Part shown: in pieces, positions 11,617 to 23,708 of the stretch
Layout of the letters: every line of letters begins with the position of its first letter
Position numbering within the stretch: position 1 is the stretch's first letter
Assembly: GCA_030035585.1 (NCBI GenBank)
Contig: CM057468.1
Coordinates: 53,936,145 to 54,000,144, forward strand
Direction: 5' to 3'
Origin: Dugong dugon
Taxonomy: Eukaryota; Chordata; Mammalia; Sirenia; Dugongidae
Length of the DNA stretch: 64,000 nt
Translations under genes and position numbers: made by a program
The notes under the pieces: model-generated
The model's database searches: none
What the model saw: only the letters and a program-made list of their open reading frames with translations
Told to the model about the DNA's origin: nothing

Positions 11617-11825
11617 AGGAGCCCTGGTGGTGTGGTGGTTAAAGCACTAGGGCGCTAACTGAAAGGTCGGTGGTTTGAACCCACCAGTCACTCCTTGAGA
11701 GAAAGATGTGGCAGTCTGCTTCTGTAAAGATTTACAGCCTTGGAAACCCATGGGGCAGTTCTACTCGGACCTATAGGGTCACTATGAGTCGGAATTGACT
11801 GGATGGCAGTGAGTTTGGTTTGGTG
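11617..11825 (+). repeat. AfroSINE
   Basis: Plus strand: ggagccctggtgg head, tRNA-like B-box region ggtttgaaccc, then ggcagttctactcggac and the RTE-like tail ctatgagtcggaattgac. Confidence 0.92.
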
Positions 11826-11854
11826 GTCCTAGAGAAAGTATTTTAAACTCATTT

Positions 11855-11950
11855 TAAAGAGCTAGAATTGGTGGATGAGAGGCTGCGTAATTCATCCAAG
11901 GTCAGTCATACTCTAAGTAAAATGCGGAGCTAACGTTGAAATTCATGCCT
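11855..11950 (-). repeat. MIR fragment
   Basis: Diverged reverse-complement MIR core: gagaggctgcg, catccaaggtcagtca and gcggagctaacgttgaa in MIR order. Confidence 0.5.
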
Positions 11951-11989
11951 TCGCAGAGACAAAGGTTACTAGGGACCTGAGAACTAAAG

Positions 11990-12310
11990 CCAATGGGCAT
12001 GTTTTAATCTTTGTCTTACATTATTCCTCTGTGGCACTGACAAAGCTGACCTCATTCCTGAAAATGTGACCACTCTGTGAGCCCATTCTCTCTCCCTCTT
12101 CACTAGATGTTTACATGTTGATGTTTCCCAGAGTCCCACCCTTGGCCTTGTTCTCTTCTTATTTTGGTGGGATGACATTTTGGTATATGAACTGATGTGG
12201 CTTTTCCTGGCATTTCCTGTTGCTTGGTGAGCTCATCCCCAGGGAGAGCTATACTTGAGGCACCTATTGCTTCATGGTGTACTGTCACAGAGGAACTAGA
12301 GAAAAAAGTC
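11990..12310 (+). repeat. Possible L2 fragment
   Basis: gtcccacccttggcc, ttgttctcttctta and gtgagctcatcccc follow the order seen in L2 ORF2/3' sequence. Weak match. The rest of 11951-12650 holds nothing I recognise. Confidence 0.4.
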
Positions 12311-12650
12311 ACCAAATTCTTGGTTATTAAATTTCAAGTCAAGGTTCACGTGTAAAAGGAGGAAAAAAAGGTTTGAAAGTACATGATAGGCAAAGTGCTT
12401 ATTTTATGTTCCTTGCTATAGGAAGGCAATATAAATTTGTCAGGCGGTAGGAGTGGGGAGGGGAGGGGAGTGAACATACCTTGATGAGGAGCTAGGATTT
12501 GAAAGGATTACCTGAATGGGGTAGAGTCAACACCCAAAGACCATCCAACCTCCACCCCAGTAGGTCCCACTAGAAGCCAGTGCCAGGAAGCCGAACAGTA
12601 AATTAGCAGTTACAGACTACCTGGTGTCCATCTTCTGATGCCCAAGGAGC

Positions 12651-13178
12651 TGTGTGGTGGGTAGTTTTATGTGTCAACTTGGCTAGGCTAGAGTGCTGTT
12701 GTTTGGTTAGACAGTAGTCTAGATGTCGCTGTAACGTATTTACATGTGATTAGCATTTAAATCAGTTGCCCCAAAGTAAAGCAAATTATCCTCCGTAATA
12801 TGGGTAGGCCCCATCCAACTAGTTGAAGGCCTTAAGAACAAAAAGGGGGGATTCTCTAGGGAGTATTCTCCTCCAGACTATAAATAAACATCTTGCCGGA
12901 ATTCTCTTTCTCCCCTTCCCCCTGACACAAGATTGCTGGAATTTCCAACCTACAACCTGACCTATGGATTTTGGACTTGCCAGCTTCCACAGTCATGTGA
13001 GCCAATTCCTCAAAATCAATCAATCAGTCAATCAACCAATCAATCTATCTGTCATCTACCTTCCTACCTATCTATTATCTATCTATCTATCATCTACCAA
13101 CTTATCTATCATCCAACCATCCATCCATCCATCCATCTCTATATCTTACTGATTCTGTTTCTCTAGACTACTCTAAGA
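12651..13178 (+). mobile_element. MLT2-like (ERVL) solo LTR with expanded microsatellite
   Basis: Starts with TG and follows MLT2 LTR order: ttttatgtgtcaacttgg, gggtaggccccatccaa, ttttggacttgccagc, then gttctgtttctctaga near the end. The flanks ggagc and cgagc may be a decayed 5-bp TSD. The usual TCTA-type stretch before the end has grown to about 130 bp. No internal viral sequence is attached. Confidence 0.78.
13012..13142. repeat. Compound tetranucleotide microsatellite
   Basis: Runs of TCAA/TCAG-type, then TATC, then CATC units inside the MLT2-like LTR. It opens two overlapping frames rich in Tyr, Ser, Leu and Ile, which are artefacts. Confidence 0.9.
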
Positions 13179-13564
13179 CGAGCTGCCTTTGATGACCCTC
13201 CTGCTGGTTAGCAGAGAGAGCACCTCTTACTGATAGGAGCAGCATGTCTCCCATCCACCTCCCATGAGGAGAGATACCATCTGGCCCTCACACCCTGCTT
13301 AGTTCCTTTTCTACCACTGTATAGGATTACCCCCTTTTAATGGCCCAGGACACTCTTATACCACGCCGGAGGATGTGATTTTGGACACCCAGTGGGTGGA
13401 TGTTGTTAAACAAGGAAATTCTTTGCCTCCTGAGCTTATACTTGGAGAGGGGGAGGGAGAGACCGAAGGGAACTAGCTTACACTCTCTTACTAAGTAGAA
13501 ACCTAAGCAGTGGTGACCCTCTCCCCAATTTTCTCCACCAATCCATACTCTCACATCCTTCCTG
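13179..13564. other. Unassigned spacer
   Basis: No recognised family over ~390 bp. Confidence 0.4.
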
Positions 13565-13769
13565 GAGGAGTCATTCATGGCTTTAGGGGCTACAGCTATA
13601 TTAGACCTCTGGCCTAACTTCTCTCATGACCTACAAATGCATATTTCCTACTGGCCACTGGTCATTTTGTATTTCCCTCAGGTACTCAATTCATATTCAC
13701 CCTTAGATTTTCCTCTAAACTTCTCATTCTTTCTGTTATCTCTAGGATTACACGCCATTTTCTTAGTTA

Positions 13770-14187
13770 AAGAAACAAAAACAAAAACAAAAACAAACCA
13801 AAAACCACAAGTGGATGGCTTTAAAGAACAGAAAATTAGTTTCTCACGGTTCAGGAGGCTAGAAGTCTTAACTGAGGGCACGACTCTAGAGGAAGGTCCT
13901 TCCTTGTCTATTTCAGTTTCTAGTAGATGCCAGCCATCCTTGGCACTTCTGGCCTTGTAGATGCATCTATCTCCATCTGTCTTTATCTTCCCACTCTGTG
14001 TGTCTCTGAGTCTACTCTGGTCTTTTTAATACTCAGATGTGATTAGGTTTAGGGTACACCCTACGCTGGTATGGCTTCATTAACATAAAAAAATCAAACC
14101 CCCTATTTCCAAACAGGGTGATATATATATATAGGTACAGAAGTTAGAATTTCAACACATATTTTGGGGGACACAATTCATCCCACA
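13770..14187 (-). mobile_element. MaLR (MLT1-like) solo LTR
   Basis: Reverse-complement LTR: tttgggggacacaattca near its 5' end (14163-14180), ggaggctagaagtc and ccacaagtggatgg toward its 3' end (left). A CAAAAA microsatellite sits at the left edge (13775-13800). It is inserted in L2. Confidence 0.75.
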
Positions 14188-14510
14188 ACTTATCCATTTA
14201 TTTGAAACCTCATCCTTGATACCTTTCAGTAAGTCCTATGATTCTACCTCCAAACTGTATCTGAAACTTACCTCCTTCTCCCCTTCTCTTGCCTCAGGCT
14301 AGAATCTCGCTGTCTCTCACTTAGACCAAAGCATCCACACCCAAATTCGTCAGTCTTCTAACTACTCTTCCTCTGTAACCTGAAGGTCTTTCTAAAACAC
14401 ACAAATTATCAAGTCACATTCTTGGTTAAACCACAGAAACCTGCAAACTAAAGCATGAAGTCCAGACCTCTTAACCTTGAACCTTGCCACTCCCTACATG
14501 CTCGGTGCTC

Positions 14511-14630
14511 TGTTGTTGTTGTTGTTAGGTGCTGTTGAGTCTATTTTTGACTCATAGTGACCCACTATGACAGAGTAGAACTTCCCTGTAGGGTTTTCTA
14601 GGCTGTAATCTTTACAGAAGCAGATTGCTG
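14511..14630 (-). repeat. AfroSINE, head-truncated
   Basis: Tail and body only: gttgttaggtgctgttgag, gtagggttttctagg and ctgtaatctttacagaag. The tRNA-like head is missing. Inserted in L2. Confidence 0.85.
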
Positions 14631-14988
14631 AAAAGTCAGCAGTTTCCGGATGCCTATGCTGGGCACCTCCAAGTCTGCATGTTGTCTTTGGGCCTGGAAG
14701 CTCCTTTCTTCTACTTCTCTGTCCAGTGAGCTGTACATCTTAATGCTGACTTCTCTGCCTTCTTCGACACCCCCAGAAAGTTCCTCCCTCCTCTGTATTC
14801 TTATAGTACTTGAGGCACTTTTCAATTATAGGCTTCACACATTTCATGGTAATCATTTGTATAAGTGCTTTCCTTATTTTCTAAGGTCTTGGAGGTAGGG
14901 ACCATGGCTCATTCATCTTTGTATCAGAGCACAGAAAGTGTGTAGCACATGTGGGTATTTAATGAATGTTTGTTGAATGGGGGGGGGA

Positions 14989-15574
14989 ACCCTGATACTG
15001 AATAATTTAGTATGCACAACCGCCTTTTTTCACACAATATCAAGTAACATCAGAGACACTGTGGCAGCCATGAGATGCACCTCTCAGATCTCCGACTGCA
15101 GGGAAGAAAACTGACAAGGACCCCCACCACTGTGCTCTGAAATCCATCATCCTGTTTGCATACACCTCCCATGGGCTGCTCCCAGCCAACAACTGAGGGC
15201 TGCAGGGATACTGAAGCAGGCCCCTTCCTGGGAGATGCGGAACTCCTCTGTAGGGCGACCCATGTGATAACTCCTCATTGGATATGTCAAAATTTTTTTG
15301 GAATTGCTCTATAGTCTAAGACGTTTCTTGCCAAACTTTCCTTCCCTCTCTCTTCCGAAGAGTCTACCTTGTGGTCTGATGGCTCTCCCAGACTTCTCTG
15401 GTTCCCACCTCATTTTCCCTCCCAGACATTTTCCCCAAAATATTTCTTGCATTTCTGATCTCATCTTGGCATCTGCCTCTTGAAGGATCAAAACAGACAT
15501 GAAAATAATTTAACCTGTGTCAAATTATAACATTTTTTTTTGTTTTTTCTTCTTCTTGTTTTTAATAAAAGGAG
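14989..15574. other. Unassigned, probably an ancient MER-type repeat
   Basis: 15060-15490 has the composition and ending (catctgcctcttgaagg) of old eutherian interspersed repeats, but I cannot name a family. No gene seen; the 60-aa frames on both strands are not convincing. Confidence 0.3.
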
Positions 15575-15819
15575 GCAGAAAAGTATAGTGACTTAAAAGG
15601 TTGATCTAGGTTTGAATACCAGTGATATCTTCAATAGCTATATGACATTTGGCAAACTGCTTAACTGCTCTAAGTCTCAGTTTAATCATTTAAAAATGGG
15701 GATACTAAAAGTACCTACCCTGTAGGGTTATTGTGAGGACTACAATGAGATAATGCATATGAAGTGCTTAGCTCTGTGCCAGGTACATAGAAGATGGTCA
15801 ATAAATATTAGCTATCATG
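15575..15819 (+). repeat. MIR SINE
   Basis: Long plus-strand MIR: gtatagtgacttaaaagg, tctcagtttaatcat, tgggatactaaaagtacctac and ggtcaataaatattagc. Confidence 0.85.
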
Positions 15820-16198
15820 ATTTTGAGTCAATCATCAGATCTACTATACCAGTAATGACAAATTGAAGAGGAATGGTGTTGCATTCATTGTCAAAAAGAA
15901 CATTTCAAGATCTATGCTGAAGAACAACGCTGTCAGTGATAGGATAATATCCATATGCCTACAAGGAAGACCAGTTAATATAACTATTACTGAAATTTAT
16001 GCACCAACCACTAATGCCAAGATGAAAAAATTGAAGATTCTTACCAACTCTTGCAGTGTGAAATTGATCAAACATACAGTCAAGATGCATTGATAATTAC
16101 TGGTGACTGGAATGTGGAAGTTGGAAACAAAGAGGAATCTTAGAAAATATGGCCTTGGTGATAGAAACAATGCCAGAGACCACATGATAGAATTTTGC
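15820..16198 (+). mobile_element. RTE endonuclease fragment, plus orientation
   Basis: RTE coding sequence with a 76-aa open piece (15863-16093) matching the endonuclease (NGVAFIVKKNISRSML..., PVNITITEIYAPTT). It is cut at both ends and butts directly onto the minus-strand RTE at 16201. It is the inverted counterpart of about 17990-18375. Confidence 0.85.
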
Positions 16199-16200
16199 TT

Positions 16201-18908
16201 TTTAACACTTTAAAGATGTCTTTTGCAGCAGATATGCCCAAGGTAATGTGTCGTTTGATTTCTTGACTGCTGCTTCCATGGGTGTTGATGGTGGATCCAA
16301 GTAAAATGAAATCCTTGACAACGTCAATCTTTTCCCATTTATTATGATGTTGCTTACTGGTCCAATTGTGAGGATTTTTGTTTTCTTTATGTTGAGGTGT
16401 TGAAGGCTATAGTCTTTGATCTTCATCACTAAGTGCTTCAGGTCCTCTTAACTTCCAGCAAGCAAGTTTGTGTCATCTGCGTATCGCAGATATGTTAATG
16501 AGTCTTCCATAAATCCTGATGCCATGTTCTTCTTCATAGAGTCCAGCTTCTCAGATTGTTTGCTCAGCATACAGATTGAATAAGTATGGTGAAAAGATAC
16601 AACCCTGACACACACGTTTCCTGACTTTAAACCAAGCAGTATCCCCTTATTATGTTAGAACGACTGCCTCTTGATCCATGTACAGTTTCCTCATGAACAC
16701 AATTAAGTGTTCTGGACTTCCCATTCTTTGCAATATTATCCATAATTTGTTATGATCCACACAGTTGAATGCCTTTGGATAGTCAATAAAACACAGGTAA
16801 ACATCTTTTTGGTATTCTCTGCTTTCCACCAGTATCTGTCTGACATCAGCACTGACGTCCCTCGTTCCACGTCCTCTTCATAATTTGGCTTGAATTTTTG
16901 GCAGTTCCCTGTTGATGTACTGCTGCAGCCGCTTTTGAATGATCTTCAGCAAAATTTTACTTGCATGTGATATTTAATGATATTGTCCAGTAATCTCCGC
17001 ATTTGGTTGTATCACCTTTCTTTGGAATAGGCATAAATATGGCTCTCTTACAGTCGGTTGACCAGGTAGCTGTCTTCCAAATTTCTTGGCATGGATGAGT
17101 CAGCACCTCCAGCACTGTATCCATTTGTTGAAACATCTCAATTGATATTTCTTCAATTCATGGAGCCTTGTTTCTCACCAATGCCTTCAGCACACCTTGG
17201 ACCTCTTCCATCAGTACCATCAGTTCCTGATCATATGCTACCTCCTGAAATGGCTGAACATTGACCAGTTCTTTTTGGTATAGTGACTCTGTGTATTCCT
17301 TCCATCTTCTTTTGATGCTTCCTACATCTTTTAATATTTTCCTTCAATATTGCAACTTGAGGCTTGACTTTTTTCTTCAGTTCTTTCAGCTTGAGGAATG
17401 TCGAGCGTGCTCTTCCCTTTTAGTTTTCTATCTCCAGCTCTTTGCACATGTCATTATAATACTTTACTTTGTTTTCTTGAGCTGCCCTTTGAAATCTTCT
17501 GTTCACCTCTTTTACTTCATCATTTCTTCCCTTTGCTTTAGCTGCTCAACTTTCAAGAGCAAGTTTCAGAGTCTCTTCTGACATCCATTTTCGTCTTTTT
17601 TTTTTTTTCTTTCCTGTCTTATTAATGACCTTTTGCTTTCTTCATGTATGATGTCCTTGATGTCATTCTACAACTTGTCTGATCTTTGGCCATTAACGTT
17701 CAACGTGTCAAATCTATTCTTGAGATGATCTCTAAATACAGGTTGGGTATTCTCCAGTTCGTACTTTGGCTCTCATGGACTTGTTCTAATTTTCTTCAGC
17801 TTGAGCTTGAACTTGCACATGTGCAATTGATGGTCTATTCCACCATTGGCCCCTGGCCTTGTTCTGACTGATGATATTGAAATATCCCATCATCTCTTTC
17901 CACCGACGTAGTTGATTTGATTCCTGTGTATTCCATCTGCTGAGGTCCACCTGTATAGTCACCGTTTATGTTGTTGAAAAAAGGTATTTGCAATGAAGAA
18001 GCTGTTGATCTTGCAAAATTCTATCATATGATCTCTGGTATCATTTCTATCGCCAAGGCCATACTTTCCAACTACTGGTCCTTCTTCTTTGTTTCCAACT
18101 TTTGCATTCCAATCACAATTATCAATGCATCCTGATTGCATGTTCGATCAATTTTAGACTGCAGAAGTGGGTAAAAATCTTCAATTTCTTCATCTTTGGC
18201 CTTGGTGATTGGTGCGTACATTTGAATGATAGTCGTATTAACTGGTCTTCCTTGTAGGCGTATGGATATTATCCTATTACTGACAGCATTGTACTTCAGG
18301 ATAGATATTGAAATGTTCCTTTTGATGATAAATGCAATGCCATTCATTCATGGCATAGTAGACCATACGATTGTCCAATTCAGAATGGCTAGTACCAGTC
18401 CATTTCAGCTCACTAATGCCTAGAATATCGATCTTTATGTGTTCTATTTCATTTTTGATGATTTCTAATTTTCCTAGATTCATACTTTGTACATTCCACA
18501 TTCTGATTATTAATCTATGTTTGCAGCTGTTTCTTCTCATTTTGAGTCATACCACATCAACAAATGAAAGTCCCAAAAGCTTGACTCCATCCATGTCATT
18601 AAGGGTGACTCTACTTTGAGGAGGCAGCTCTTCCCTAGTCATCTTTTGAGTGTCTTCCAACCTGAGGGGCTCATCTTTCGGCACTATATCAAACAATGTT
18701 CCGCTACTATTTGTAAGGTTTTCACTGGCTAATTCTTTTCAGAAGTAGACCACCAGGTCCTTCTTCCTAGTCTGTCTTAGTCTGGAAGCTCAGCTGAAAC
18801 CTGTCTGCCATGGGTGACCCTGCTGGTATTTGAATACCGGTGGCATAGCTTCCAGCATCACAGCAAATGCAAGTTCCCACAGTACAACAAACTGATAGAC
18901 ATGTGGGG
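16201..18908 (-). mobile_element. RTE (BovB-like) LINE lacking its 3' end
   Basis: Minus strand: 5' UTR (18908-18545), endonuclease pieces 18277-18540 (ILGISELKWTG), 18072-18347 and 17959-18141 (DWNAKVGNKEEG), then RT remnants to 16202-16429 (HLNIKKTKIL). The C-terminal RT and the roughly 490-bp 3' end seen in 51641-52130 are missing. All frames are broken. A normal LINE insertion keeps its 3' end, so this copy was rearranged after insertion or by an unusual event. Confidence 0.85.
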
Positions 18909-19152
18909 GCTTCTTTGATGAAGTATCTGTTTATATCCTTTGGCTGTTTTGTCTACTCTTTCATTATTGATGTGGTAGTCATTTGTAATTTCCGTCTTTT
19001 CTTTTTCTTGATCAGTCTAACTAGTGATTTATCAGTTGTATTGATCTTTTCAAGGAATCAGCTTTTGATTATATTACTTTTCTCTATTGCTCATTTGTTT
19101 CCTATTTCATTAGTTTTCTCTTTTAACTGTATTCTTTTTTCTCCTTCTATTT

Positions 19153-19350
19153 AAGGAGCACTGATGGTGCAGTGGTTGAGCGCTTGGCTGCTTACCAGAA
19201 GGCTGGTGGTTTGAACCTACTAGCTGCTCCATGGGAGAAAGATGTGGCAGTCTGCTTCCATAGAGATTACAGCCTTGGAAACTCTATGGGGCAGTTCTAC
19301 TCTGTCATTTAGGGTCGCTGTGAGTTGGAATTGACTTGAAGGCACAGGTT
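19153..19350 (+). repeat. AfroSINE
   Basis: Plus strand, aaggagcactgatgg head through gttggaattgactt tail. Flanked by ttctattta (19145-19153) and ttccattta (19354-19362), a 9-bp TSD with one change. Confidence 0.9.
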
Positions 19351-19420
19351 GACTTCCATTTACTTTGGGTCTAATTTCTTCTTTTTTTTTTCTAGTTTCC
19401 TAAGGTGAGAGTTTAAAAAA

Positions 19421-19626
19421 TAAAACAAAAACCAGTTGCTGTTGAATCGACTCTGACTCATGGCGACTCCATGTGCGTCAGAGTAGAATAGTGCTCCATA
19501 GGGTTTTCAGTGACTGATTTATTGGAAGTAGACTGTCAGTCTTTTTATCTGAGGTGTCTCTGGGGGGACCCAAACATCCAACTTTTTGGTTAAGTGCATT
19601 AACCATTTGCATCATCCAGGGACTCC
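19421..19626 (-). repeat. AfroSINE, second subfamily
   Basis: Minus strand; tail at left (accagttgctgttgaatcg), body with ccatagggttttcagtg and ggaagtagac, head at right (catccagggactcc). The body type differs from the copies ending in ctgtaatctttatgg. Confidence 0.88.
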
Positions 19627-20063
19627 CTATCAGCAGTTTGACTCTGGTGTTTTTGGAGTGGTTTTGTGTTTATTCTTCTTTGAATTTGTTAAGCTTCTTT
19701 AACCAGAAAGTTAGTATTTTGAATCAAATTTGGGACATTTTTAGCCATTATTTCTTAAAATATCTTGTCTCCCCTCTTTCTCTGTCATTCCAATTACTTG
19801 TATGTTGTACCACTTGCTATTGTTTCACAGGTCCTAAGGCTCTGTTCAATTTCCTTCAATCATTCTCTCTCTTCTTTGTATTGAGTAATTCCTAATACTG
19901 TCAAGTACACTAATTCTTTCTTCTTCCATTTTTAATCTACTGTTGAGCCCAGGTAGTGAATTTTTTTCCATTTGTTATAATTTTCAGTTGTTGAATTTCA
20001 GTTTAGGATCCCTATCTGTTCATTTATTGATACCATATTTTTCTTTAATTCTTTGAATATACC

Positions 20064-20270
20064 CTTGTTGTTGTTGTGTGCTGTTGGGTTGATTCTGACT
20101 CATAGTGAGCCCCTAGGACAGAGTGAAACTACCCCATAGGATTTTCTATGCTTCAGTCTTTAGTGGAGCATATTACTAGGTCTTTTCTCCCATGGTGCAA
20201 CCCGTGGGTTCAAATCACTGACCTTCCCATTAGCAGCTGAATGCTTCAACCATTGCATCACCAGGGCTCC
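20064..20270 (-). repeat. AfroSINE
   Basis: Minus strand, head at ccagggctcc (20261-20270). Perfect 11-bp TSD ctttgaatata at 20051-20061 and 20274-20284. Confidence 0.93.
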
Positions 20271-21415
20271 TTCCTTTGAATATATATACATATAAATATA
20301 TAGGGAGAGGCTGCTTAGAATACTTTGATTGTCAAATTCAATATCTGGGCTCACTTGAGATAAATTTTCATTAACTGCCTTTTTCCTGAGTATAAGTCTT
20401 ACTTTCCTTTTTGTTTGCTAGTCTAATATATTTTTTGGTTGAAAAATGGACATTGCAGATGATATGCTATAGTAACTCTTAATTTCTTGTATTTTTCTGA
20501 AGATTGTTGATATTTTGTTCTAGTATGCAGTTAATTCCCCAGACTGAAACGGAAAATTTTGTCTTGCCTGTGGTATATAGCAAGTGATATCTCTGCCCTG
20601 TTTTTTTGGTTCCCCACCACCACTTTTTTAGCCTGGCTTCCTGGGAGTCTCCCCTATATCTGTGTTATTTTGTTGTCAGCCAAGGATTGGGAAAAGATGA
20701 GCTCACCCTGTCTGTGGTTTTCTTGATTCTAGGTATTCACTTCTGATTCCAAGCTATTGCTGGTCTGTTCTTTGTCCTCTGACACTTCAAGTCTTTAAGA
20801 CTACACTTCAAGTCTGCAAGGTTTCAGCTTTCTTCTGGATGAGCTATGCACACGTTGTGGAATGCTCTCAGTGTTTGTTTTTCTTTTTTTTTTAAGCATT
20901 AAACTCAGAGATCAAGCCCTTTATGAATCTGTTTTGTAAGAGTCAATTCCTCTCTGGTCTATGTTTACTTTTTTTCTGGACCACCTGGGATACTCCCATG
21001 CATGCATAACTTAGGTGTTAGCCAGGGATTTTGGCTGTTTATACTCAGAATTTGAGTCTCCTTCCTTTTGTAGATCTCTTGCTGGTAGAATTTTTCCTTT
21101 AAAATTCTACTTACTTTTCTTGCCTAAACTAGCCTTGAGCTGGTAAAGACTGTAATTTCTGTTACTACTGTTTTTCACAACCATAGTTTTGAGTATTGGC
21201 AAGTGCCCACAGGCTAGAAAGCCACAAACTGAGAATTATCTTTTTCAGGTGCAGTGTTTCAAGAATAAACTCTTCAGTAGCATCTATCTGCCTTTGTATA
21301 TTATCCAGTTTCTTAAATTATTTTAATCCAGTTTTAAAAATTGTTACCTGTGGGATTGTTTCTACAACCACCATTACTAAAAATCTAGTTGAATTGCTCA
21401 GTTTTTAAAAATATG

Positions 21416-22287
21416 TCTACCAGGGTGCTTTAAATTCATTCTCTGCTTGGAAAAAGAGGTCATCTTTTGTTTTTCATTAAAAATGGACAAACAAACAAAA
21501 TCCTGGCATGGCATAAGAGGATTCATAGAAAGAAGCATTTTCTAAGTTATTCAGAGATATCTCAGGATTAACACTGGCTTACATATGTGCATTGGAGTCT
21601 AACATTATAGGACTTATAACAATGTCTCTTTATCACAATTTCAATGTGACATTTATAGATAAATACACTATTTACTATGTTCTGCATTATATCCATTAAA
21701 GAGAATTAATTTTAGATAATTTGGTTTTAGGATATAAAATGACACTTTCCTTCACAGGCAGTACCTTTCCCAAAAAGAGTTGGGCTCTTTTTGACTATCA
21801 CAAGAGTATAAAGTAGGCTACTCTTTTTTGGGATCACTTGATTTCTTGAGGTTGTATTTTTTGATTTTCTACTTGTATAGAAATTGGCTGAGCCTTAGCA
21901 AACGGCCTTTAGTAGACTGATAGAACTAGTTGAGTGCTCCAAATGAACTGGCTGGGAATGCAGATTATAACAATTGAGAGTAAGTAAATGCTTCTATAAT
22001 AACGAAAATTCTTCTGCATCATGGGTATTATTTCCCAACATGCCACTCTACAACCATCTTAAATCACAGAATTCCAGCATTGCTGTTGCTTTAGAGTTTT
22101 TCAATTTACAGATTTTAAAGTCAGCATTGTACAGAACTATTTCATTTTCAACTTACTGCTCTAACATCTGTGTAACATCTATTTGAAGTGCCTTTGATAC
22201 TAATTGAAAAATACTAACTCCATGCCCCCACTTCAGTCTGACCTGATGAAATCAGCTAAGAAAGTTATTGTTACTGGATGCAGCACA
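21416..22287. other. Apparently single-copy DNA
   Basis: About 870 bp, AT-rich, with no family, exon or RNA gene recognised. Confidence 0.45.
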
Positions 22288-22496
22288 AACCCCAAAACCA
22301 AACCGTTGGCCATCAAGCTGATTCTGACTTATGGTGACCCCACGTGTACAGAGTAGATCTGCTCCATAGTGCTTTCAAGGCTATGACCTTCAGAAACAGA
22401 TCACTAGTCATTTCTTCTGAGTGCCTCTGGTTGGGTTCAAACCACCAATCTTTTGGTTAGTAGCTGAGACCTTAACCATCGCACCACGAGGGTCCC
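22288..22496 (-). repeat. AfroSINE, second subfamily
   Basis: Minus strand; tail accaaaccgttggccatc at left, degraded head caccacgagggtccc at right. Confidence 0.85.
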
Positions 22497-23295
22497 TTCT
22501 TTAAGACTTAAACAACAGTAATCAGAAGTCATCATAAAGTACAGATTTCTTCCCAAATGTTTATGAGGATCCTTGGGAGAGGCTCAGAAACACAAAGCGT
22601 CATACCAGTCTTGTAATATGGCTGCGCCTGAGATGCATTAAACATGATTCAAACAACCATAGGCTCATCTGCACAAAGCTTTCACTGCCTTAGGGGCAAA
22701 ACCAACACTTTGGTTTAGCTTCCAAGCTATGTCAACTGAAATACTTAGGTTCTTCTCTCATTTACGAAAATAGACAAGGTAATGAATAAAAGATATTTAC
22801 TGTATAAGATGATTGCCAAGGAAAAGGGCATGATTATGGTAGGCAGAGAAACAACTCTTAGTAGAGATACAATATGTTTTAATGAGCATTCAAGCAGCCC
22901 AAAGGACTCTGTTTCACATCTCCAGGGAGAGAGGAGACTTAAAAACAGTGAAGTAAACCTGAAGCCATTATCTTTCCCACCAAAGAACATCTTTCAGCCC
23001 TTTATTCTTAACTTAAATAAGTGTTTCAATGAAAAACATGCCATACTAAGTGCCACAGGGACTTTGTGATTTAGATTCTCATGTCCTCATATGGCTCTTT
23101 GATTTAGAACTGAATAGTGTGGGGAAAGCAGCACGGGGCAAAAAGCATCCATTTGCTGGTGCAGATTGTGGCAGAGGCAATGTGGCTAGAGAGCTGGCCT
23201 TTGTGGTGGCAGCTTCCTGATTCAGGAGTTTCCTGGGTGCAGCAGGTACAGTTGTCGCTTAGGTAGGCTTATTGTGGGATGTGGCCCTCGGTGTC
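22497..23295. other. Apparently single-copy DNA
   Basis: About 800 bp without a recognised repeat. Overlapping 95-aa plus and 81-aa minus frames near 22745-23069 lack domain signatures and are probably chance. Confidence 0.45.
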
Positions 23296-23708
23296 TGTTA
23301 TGGATTGAATTGTGTCCCCCAGAATGTGTGATGAAATCCTAACCCCTCTACCTGTGAATGTTATGTTATGTTATGTTAATGAAGCCATATTAGTGTAGAG
23401 TGTGTCCTAAACCTAATCACTTCTGAGTTTTGAAAAGAGCAGATTAGACACAGGAGCAAGCTCATAGGGGTGGGGAGGGTAGAGATAGATGCCACGTGAA
23501 GATCGCCAAGAACCAAGGAACAGCAGGACTACAGAGGCTGAAGGAGACAAGGACCTTCTCCCAGAGCTGGCAGAGAGAGAGAGAGCCTTCCTCTATAATG
23601 GTGCTCTGAATTCAGACTTCTAGCCTCCTGAGCTGTGAGAAAATAAATTTCTGTTTTTCAAAGCCACCCACTTGCAGTATTTCTGTTATACCAGCACTTA
23701 GAAACTAA
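23296..23708 (+). mobile_element. MaLR (MLT1-like) solo LTR
   Basis: Starts TGTTATGGATTGAATTGTGT, the MLT1 opening, and ends with the polyadenylation zone gagaaaataaatttctg (23637-23653) and ttctgttataccagc. The flanks gtgtc (23291-23295) and gtatc (23709-23713) could be a 5-bp TSD with one change. A TTATG pentamer run sits at ~23361-23377. Solo LTR with no internal region. Confidence 0.82.

Larger units (their letters stand above)
13565..14988 (+). mobile_element. L2 LINE 3' part, split by an LTR and an AfroSINE
   Basis: Plus-strand L2 in three pieces: 13565-13765, 14190-14508 and 14633-14988. Diagnostic blocks are gattctacctccaaac, gtctttctaaaacaca, gcatgaagtccagacctc, and a 3' end with gtagggaccatggctc and gaatgtttgttgaatgg. 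The inserts are 13770-14187 and 14511-14630. No intact frame. Confidence 0.78.
18909..21415 (-). mobile_element. Old L1 (L1M/HAL1-like), fragmented
   Basis: Minus-strand L1 blocks. 18909-18945 resembles the C-terminal ORF2 region (gaagtatctgtttatatcc). 18946-19152 jumps to the RT-linker region (gatcttttcaaggaatcagc). 19627-20480 resembles ORF1/5' UTR of L1M elements (ttcttctttgaatttgttaagc, gaaaaatggacattgcag). The identity of 20500-21415 is weaker. Interrupted by three AfroSINEs. No intact ORF. Confidence 0.65.

Noticed and set aside
13012..13142. Tandem array resembling a CRISPR or minisatellite
   Set aside because: Simple tetranucleotide microsatellite inside an LTR; no repeat-spacer structure, and the host is a mammal.
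23641..23650. AATAAA-type signal as the end of a host gene
   Set aside because: It is the polyadenylation region of an MLT1-like LTR.
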